DNA of 17,268 nucleotides from assembly GCA_964471665.1 (NCBI GenBank), contig CAYYHG010000054.1:1-17268 (forward strand), given 5' to 3'. Made by a program: the position numbers and the translations under genes. The DNA is from SW-9-67-25 sp964471665 (GTDB lineage: Archaea; Halobacteriota; Halobacteria; Halobacteriales; Haloarculaceae). The notes under the pieces were generated by a model. It ran no database searches, was not told the origin of the DNA, and worked only from the letters and a program-made list of their open reading frames with translations. Below, piece by piece: positions 14,499 through 17,268 of this stretch. How positions within the stretch are numbered: position 1 is the stretch's first letter; each line of letters begins with the position of its first letter.

Positions 14499-15284
14499 AT
14501 GATGCTTCGACCGTCCATCTGTCTGGAGTTGATCTACGAGGACCTCCCGTTTCTCGACCGCGTCGACCGGGTCGCAGCCTACGGGTTCGAGACCATCGAG
14601 TTCTGGACGTGGCCCGACAAGGACCTCGAGGCCATCGAGGCACGCGTCGACGAGCACGACCTCTCGGTCGCGGCGATGGTCGCACACAGAGAGGACACAC
14701 AGCCGGAAGCACTGGCGCGCGCGCTGACCGATCCCGCACAGCGGGACGCGGTGATCGAGGACATCGAGGCGTCAATCGAGACGGCAGTCCGGCTCGGGTG
14801 TCCGACCCTCATCGTGCTCACGGGACCCACGCAGGACGCCTCGCGCGAGGCGGCGCGCGACAGCGTCGTCGAGGGGTTGCGCCGTGTCGCCCCGGCCGCC
14901 GAGTCGGCTGGCGTGACGCTCGTGCTGGAACCGCTCAACACCGCTGTCGACCACGAGGGGTACTTTCTCGAAACCGCCCGGACGGGATACGAAATCGTTC
15001 GTGCGGTGGACAGTCCGGCGGTCAAACTCCTGTTCGACTTCTATCACCAGCAGATAACCGAGGGCAACGTCATCTCGAACGCGACCAGAGACGTCGAGCT
15101 GGTCGGTCACGTTCACGTCGCAGACGTCCCCGGACGCCACGAGCCGGGCACCGGGGAGTTACACTATCAGAACATCCTCGCGGCGCTCGCGGCGGCCGGA
15201 TACAGCGGATACGTCGGCTTCGAACTCGCGCCGGCACAGGAGACCGAGGCGGCCCTCGACGCAATCGAGGGCGTGCTGGGATAG
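14499..15284 (+). CDS. hydroxypyruvate isomerase-like TIM-barrel sugar isomerase/epimerase
   Basis: This 261-aa protein is of the AP-endonuclease-2-type TIM barrel and closely resembles Hyi/OtnI enzymes, which interconvert 2- and 3-oxo hydroxyacids or epimerise ketoses. Diagnostic segments are RPSICLELIYEDLPFLDRV, LVLEPLN with Glu144, LLFDFYHQQITEGN with Asp180 and His183, HVADVPGRHEPGTGELHY, and GFELAP with Glu242. The two glutamates are at positions like the catalytic pair of E. coli Hyi. No tetronate kinase accompanies it here, which argues against a standard oxo-tetronate pathway. The start may be either of two tandem ATGs (14499 or 14502). It begins 30 bp after the dehydrogenase gene. 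Confidence 0.88.
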   Translation: MMLRPSICLELIYEDLPFLDRVDRVAAYGFETIEFWTWPDKDLEAIEARVDEHDLSVAAMVAHREDTQPEALARALTDPAQRDAVIEDIEASIETAVRLGCPTLIVLTGPTQDASREAARDSVVEGLRRVAPAAESAGVTLVLEPLNTAVDHEGYFLETARTGYEIVRAVDSPAVKLLFDFYHQQITEGNVISNATRDVELVGHVHVADVPGRHEPGTGELHYQNILAALAAAGYSGYVGFELAPAQETEAALDAIEGVLG

Positions 15285-15313
15285 CGCACCGAGCCGACGA
15301 GTGTTCCCGCAAG

Positions 15314-15322
15314 TTTTTTTAT
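15314..15322 (+). promoter_or_regulatory. TATA box for the permease gene (leaderless), also T-tract
   Basis: Seven T followed by AT is centred about 29-30 nt before the ATG at 15349, which has no SD. This fits a leaderless promoter starting a transporter transcript. The same T-tract, 30 bp past the isomerase stop, could terminate the metabolic operon. Confidence 0.6.
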
Positions 15323-15348
15323 GAAGGCAAAGCACCTACCGCGTGGGT

Positions 15349-16341
15349 ATGAGTACCACAGTCGCGGGTCGGAGGATCGACCAGACAAAACGCATACTCG
15401 GCAGGAACCCGGAGTTGGCAGCGGTGATCACGTTCGTCGCGGTCACGGCGCTGTTTTTCTTCCTGGCGCCGGGGACGATGAGCAGGCTGAGCCTCTGGGG
15501 TGACATCTTCAGACAGACCGCCGTGATCGGCATCGTGGCCATCCTGGTGTCGATGCTGATGATCGCCGGGGACTTCGATATGACAGTCGGAGCGAACTAC
15601 GCCCTCTCGGCGATGATCTTCATATGGGTGATCAACGCCGGGCTCAACCCACTGCTCGCGGCCGGCGTGTCGCTCCTGTTCGGACTGAGTATCGGTTTCG
15701 TCAACGGGTTTCTGGTCACGTACACCGGCATCCACTCGTTCATCATCACGCTCGGTGGACTGTTCGCGCTCCGCGGGACGGTGCTGTTGGTGAGTGGTGG
15801 GACCTACGTGACCCTCAACAGCGAACCCGCGTCACTGGCGATTTTCAACCTCGAACTCGGCGCCCAGTTCTCGATCGCCGTCGTGTGGCTGTTCGTGGTG
15901 CTCGGGCTCATCGGGTATCTCACCCACCGGCACCCGTTCGGAAACCACCTCTACGCGGTCGGGAACGACCGGGACACCGCCCGCGGGCGCGGGATCCGGG
16001 TGACCCGAACCCGGATCATCGGGTTCATGATGACGGCCGCAGCGGCGTCGTTTGCGGGCGTCCTCGTGGCGGCACGCTTTGGCTCGGTCCAGGCCTCGCT
16101 GGGCGAGGGCATGGAACTGGTCGCGATCGCGTCGGCGGTGCTGGGCGGGTGCGCGCTGTTCGGCGGCGAGGGGAGCCCGCTCGCGGGCTTTCTGGGTGCG
16201 CTGACCTTCGGCGTGTTCCAGGTCGGGCTGACGGCCGTCGGGGCCGAAACCGCCTGGTTTCGCTTTTTCGTCGGCGTCATCCTGATCGTGGCCGTGATCA
16301 TCAACCGGCAGATCCGGGGTTTCCCCATCCAGGCAAACTGA
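15349..16341 (+). CDS. ribose/fructose-type sugar ABC transporter permease (RbsC family)
   Basis: The 330-aa membrane protein belongs to the CUT2 (RbsC/FrcC) permeases. MLMIAGDFDMTVGANYALSA is the family's GxxDxSVG-like signature. LINAG-like turns and ITLGGLFALRGTVLL follow, then the coupling-loop region HPFGNHLYAVGNDRDTARGRGI, and a glycine-rich GGCALFGGEGSPLAGFLGAL near the end. About nine to ten hydrophobic segments are seen. CUT2 importers carry monosaccharides or similar small polar molecules. A GTG two codons upstream (15343) is possible, but the ATG fits the TATA box better. The ATPase gene starts 10 nt downstream, so the two are an operon. Confidence 0.93.
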   Translation: MSTTVAGRRIDQTKRILGRNPELAAVITFVAVTALFFFLAPGTMSRLSLWGDIFRQTAVIGIVAILVSMLMIAGDFDMTVGANYALSAMIFIWVINAGLNPLLAAGVSLLFGLSIGFVNGFLVTYTGIHSFIITLGGLFALRGTVLLVSGGTYVTLNSEPASLAIFNLELGAQFSIAVVWLFVVLGLIGYLTHRHPFGNHLYAVGNDRDTARGRGIRVTRTRIIGFMMTAAAASFAGVLVAARFGSVQASLGEGMELVAIASAVLGGCALFGGEGSPLAGFLGALTFGVFQVGLTAVGAETAWFRFFVGVILIVAVIINRQIRGFPIQAN

Positions 16342-16346
16342 GGTGA
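16340..16346 (+). promoter_or_regulatory. Shine-Dalgarno site for the sugar ABC ATPase gene
   Basis: GAGGTGA overlaps the permease stop and ends 5 nt before the ATG at 16352. It selects this ATG over the in-frame GTG at 16343, which lies inside the site itself. Confidence 0.7.
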
Positions 16347-16351
16347 CCACT

Positions 16352-17152
16352 ATGAGCAACCAAGATCCACTCCTCGAAGTCAACAACCTGCACAAACACT
16401 TCGGTTCGATCCGGGCACTGGACGGTATGGACATCCGCGTCAATCGCGGCGAGATCATGGGACTGGTCGGCGACAACGGCGCCGGCAAGAGCACGCTGAT
16501 CAAGTGCCTGGTCGGCTACCACCGGCCGGACGACGGCGAAATATACTGGAAAGGCGAGCGGGCCAACTTCGAGAACCCCGACGAGGCGCTGGACGCCGGT
16601 ATCCGGGTCGTCTACCAGGACATCGGGCTCGCCGACACGATCAGCGTCGCCCGCAACCTCTTCATCGGCAGCGAACCCACGAAGGGCATGGGGACGCTCG
16701 ACGTCGGCAAGATGCACGAAGAGGCCGCGAAGGTCCTCGACGACATCGGACTGAAGTCGCTGAACGATCCGTCGCTCCCGGTCGAGAACCTCTCGGGCGG
16801 GGAACAGCAGAGCGTCAAGATCGGGCGGGCGCTGTACTTCGACGCCGACCTGCTCATCCTCGACGAGCCGCTGCGGGCGCTGTCGGTCAAGGAAGGCGAG
16901 AAGGTCCTCCGGACGCTCAAGAAGACCAGAGATCGGGGTGTCTCGATGATCTACATCACCCACAACATCTTCCACGCCTACGAGGTTGGCGACCGCTTCC
17001 AGCTGATCGACAACGGTCAGAACGCCGGCGAGTACGACAAGGACGACCTGGACGGCCCACAGCAGCTGGTCGAGTCGCTGAAATACGTCGCCGGCGGCGG
17101 CGACCTCGACGAGTTCGACGAAGAGACCGACCTGGCCGAAGGCACCACGTAG
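16352..17152 (+). CDS. sugar ABC transporter ATP-binding protein, single domain (FrcA/RbsA-half type)
   Basis: This 266-aa cytoplasmic ATPase has Walker A GDNGAGKST at 40-48, the Q-loop VYQD, signature LSGGEQQ (147-153), Walker B LLILDEP ending with Glu172 and the switch His204 in YITHN. Phrases such as GLVGDNGAGKSTLIKCL and AYEVGDRFQLIDNG are typical of CUT2 ATPases. Most RbsA proteins have two fused ATPase domains; this one has a single domain, as in FrcA-type systems, so it should act as a homodimer. The residues after Walker B read LRALSVKE where TAALxVKE is usual. The acidic tail (DLDEFDEETDLAEG) is a haloarchaeal trait. Confidence 0.93.
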   Translation: MSNQDPLLEVNNLHKHFGSIRALDGMDIRVNRGEIMGLVGDNGAGKSTLIKCLVGYHRPDDGEIYWKGERANFENPDEALDAGIRVVYQDIGLADTISVARNLFIGSEPTKGMGTLDVGKMHEEAAKVLDDIGLKSLNDPSLPVENLSGGEQQSVKIGRALYFDADLLILDEPLRALSVKEGEKVLRTLKKTRDRGVSMIYITHNIFHAYEVGDRFQLIDNGQNAGEYDKDDLDGPQQLVESLKYVAGGGDLDEFDEETDLAEGTT

Positions 17153-17223
17153 GCTCTCTGCAATCCCACTGCACTGTGTGTCTTCTCTGTCCCGTCGGAG
17201 TCTGTCGAAACACCCACAAAACA

Positions 17224-17233
17224 TTTAAATATT
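17224..17233 (+). promoter_or_regulatory. strong TATA box at the right edge
   Basis: TTTAAATATT, preceded by the purine-rich CACAAAACA, is a near-ideal haloarchaeal promoter core. It lies about 27-36 nt before an ATG at 17260. The 107 bp between the ATPase stop and this ATG otherwise show only a pyrimidine-rich stretch (about 17183-17202). Confidence 0.65.
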
Positions 17234-17259
17234 ATAGATTCGAATACGGCCGATGTAGC

Positions 17260-17268
17260 ATGAGCAGA
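17260..17268 (+). CDS. probable start of the next gene (expected: sugar-binding protein), cut by window edge
   Basis: Only ATG AGC AGA is visible, so nothing can be read from the protein. The strong upstream promoter, the spacing and the absence of a solute-binding protein elsewhere in the transporter operon make the binding protein the likeliest product. This is inference from context. Confidence 0.35.

Noticed and set aside
14499..15284. Isomerase as part of an oxo-tetronate (Otn/Ltn) pathway
   Set aside because: The protein resembles OtnI/Hyi, but the tetronate kinase and the fuculose-phosphate-type aldolase of that pathway are not present in the window.
1..17268. CRISPR array, tRNA or rRNA genes, toxin-antitoxin or other defence system
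   Set aside because: No regularly spaced repeats, no tRNA or rRNA signatures and no defence-type protein motifs were seen; the content is metabolic and transport genes.

Overview
The window is GC-rich and codes for acidic proteins full of Asp and Glu. Several genes start 26-32 nt downstream of TATA-like boxes with no room for a leader, while others inside operons carry GGAGGTG-type ribosome binding sites. Together this points to a haloarchaeon (class Halobacteria); the genus cannot be told from the sequence alone. The replicon type is also unknown, because no replication, tRNA or rRNA gene is present.

Region 1 (1-4376, + strand) is the 3' part of a Liv-type (branched-chain amino acid family) ABC importer operon: the C-terminus of a LivG-like ATPase, a 692-aa long-chain-type acyl-CoA synthetase, LivH, a possible 28-aa micro-ORF and LivM. 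Stops and starts abut (TGA-G-ATG, TAG-ATG), and LivH and LivM have near-perfect Shine-Dalgarno sites. The substrate is probably a carboxylic acid that is activated to a CoA thioester after import. The binding protein and LivF are not in the window.

Region 2 (4377-8680) is a mixed zone of CoA-ester and carboxylate genes with clear decay: an acyl-CoA synthetase missing its whole N-terminal part (4470-5570, -), a divergent PaaK-like protein whose ATP-binding and A5 motifs are both degenerate (5707-6870, +), an amidohydrolase and a hotdog thioesterase overlapping by 8 bp (7003-8314, -), and the N-terminal stump of a Rossmann oxidoreductase (8311-8610, -). The two convergent junctions, 4391-4468 and 6870-6949, each hold an unusual 78-80 bp nested inverted-repeat element. 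A very AT-rich island (8690-8935) ends this region.

Region 3 (9030-17268) is a sugar or sugar-acid catabolic island. An IclR-family regulator and an HpcH/HpaI-type class II aldolase are on the - strand. Divergent from them on the + strand are a Gfo/Idh/MocA oxidoreductase, an enolase-superfamily sugar-acid dehydratase with the exact active-site spacing recalled for D-galactonate dehydratase, a zinc alcohol/polyol dehydrogenase, a hydroxypyruvate-isomerase-like TIM barrel, and a ribose-type ABC permease and ATPase. A strong promoter at the right edge probably drives the solute-binding protein. The genes fit import of a sugar or polyol, oxidation by one or two NAD(P)-dependent dehydrogenases, dehydration to a 2-keto-3-deoxy acid, and aldol cleavage without a kinase. 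The substrate is not determined by the sequence. The most unusual items are the nested palindromic elements, the PaaK pseudoenzyme candidate beside the half synthetase, and this kinase-less gene combination.
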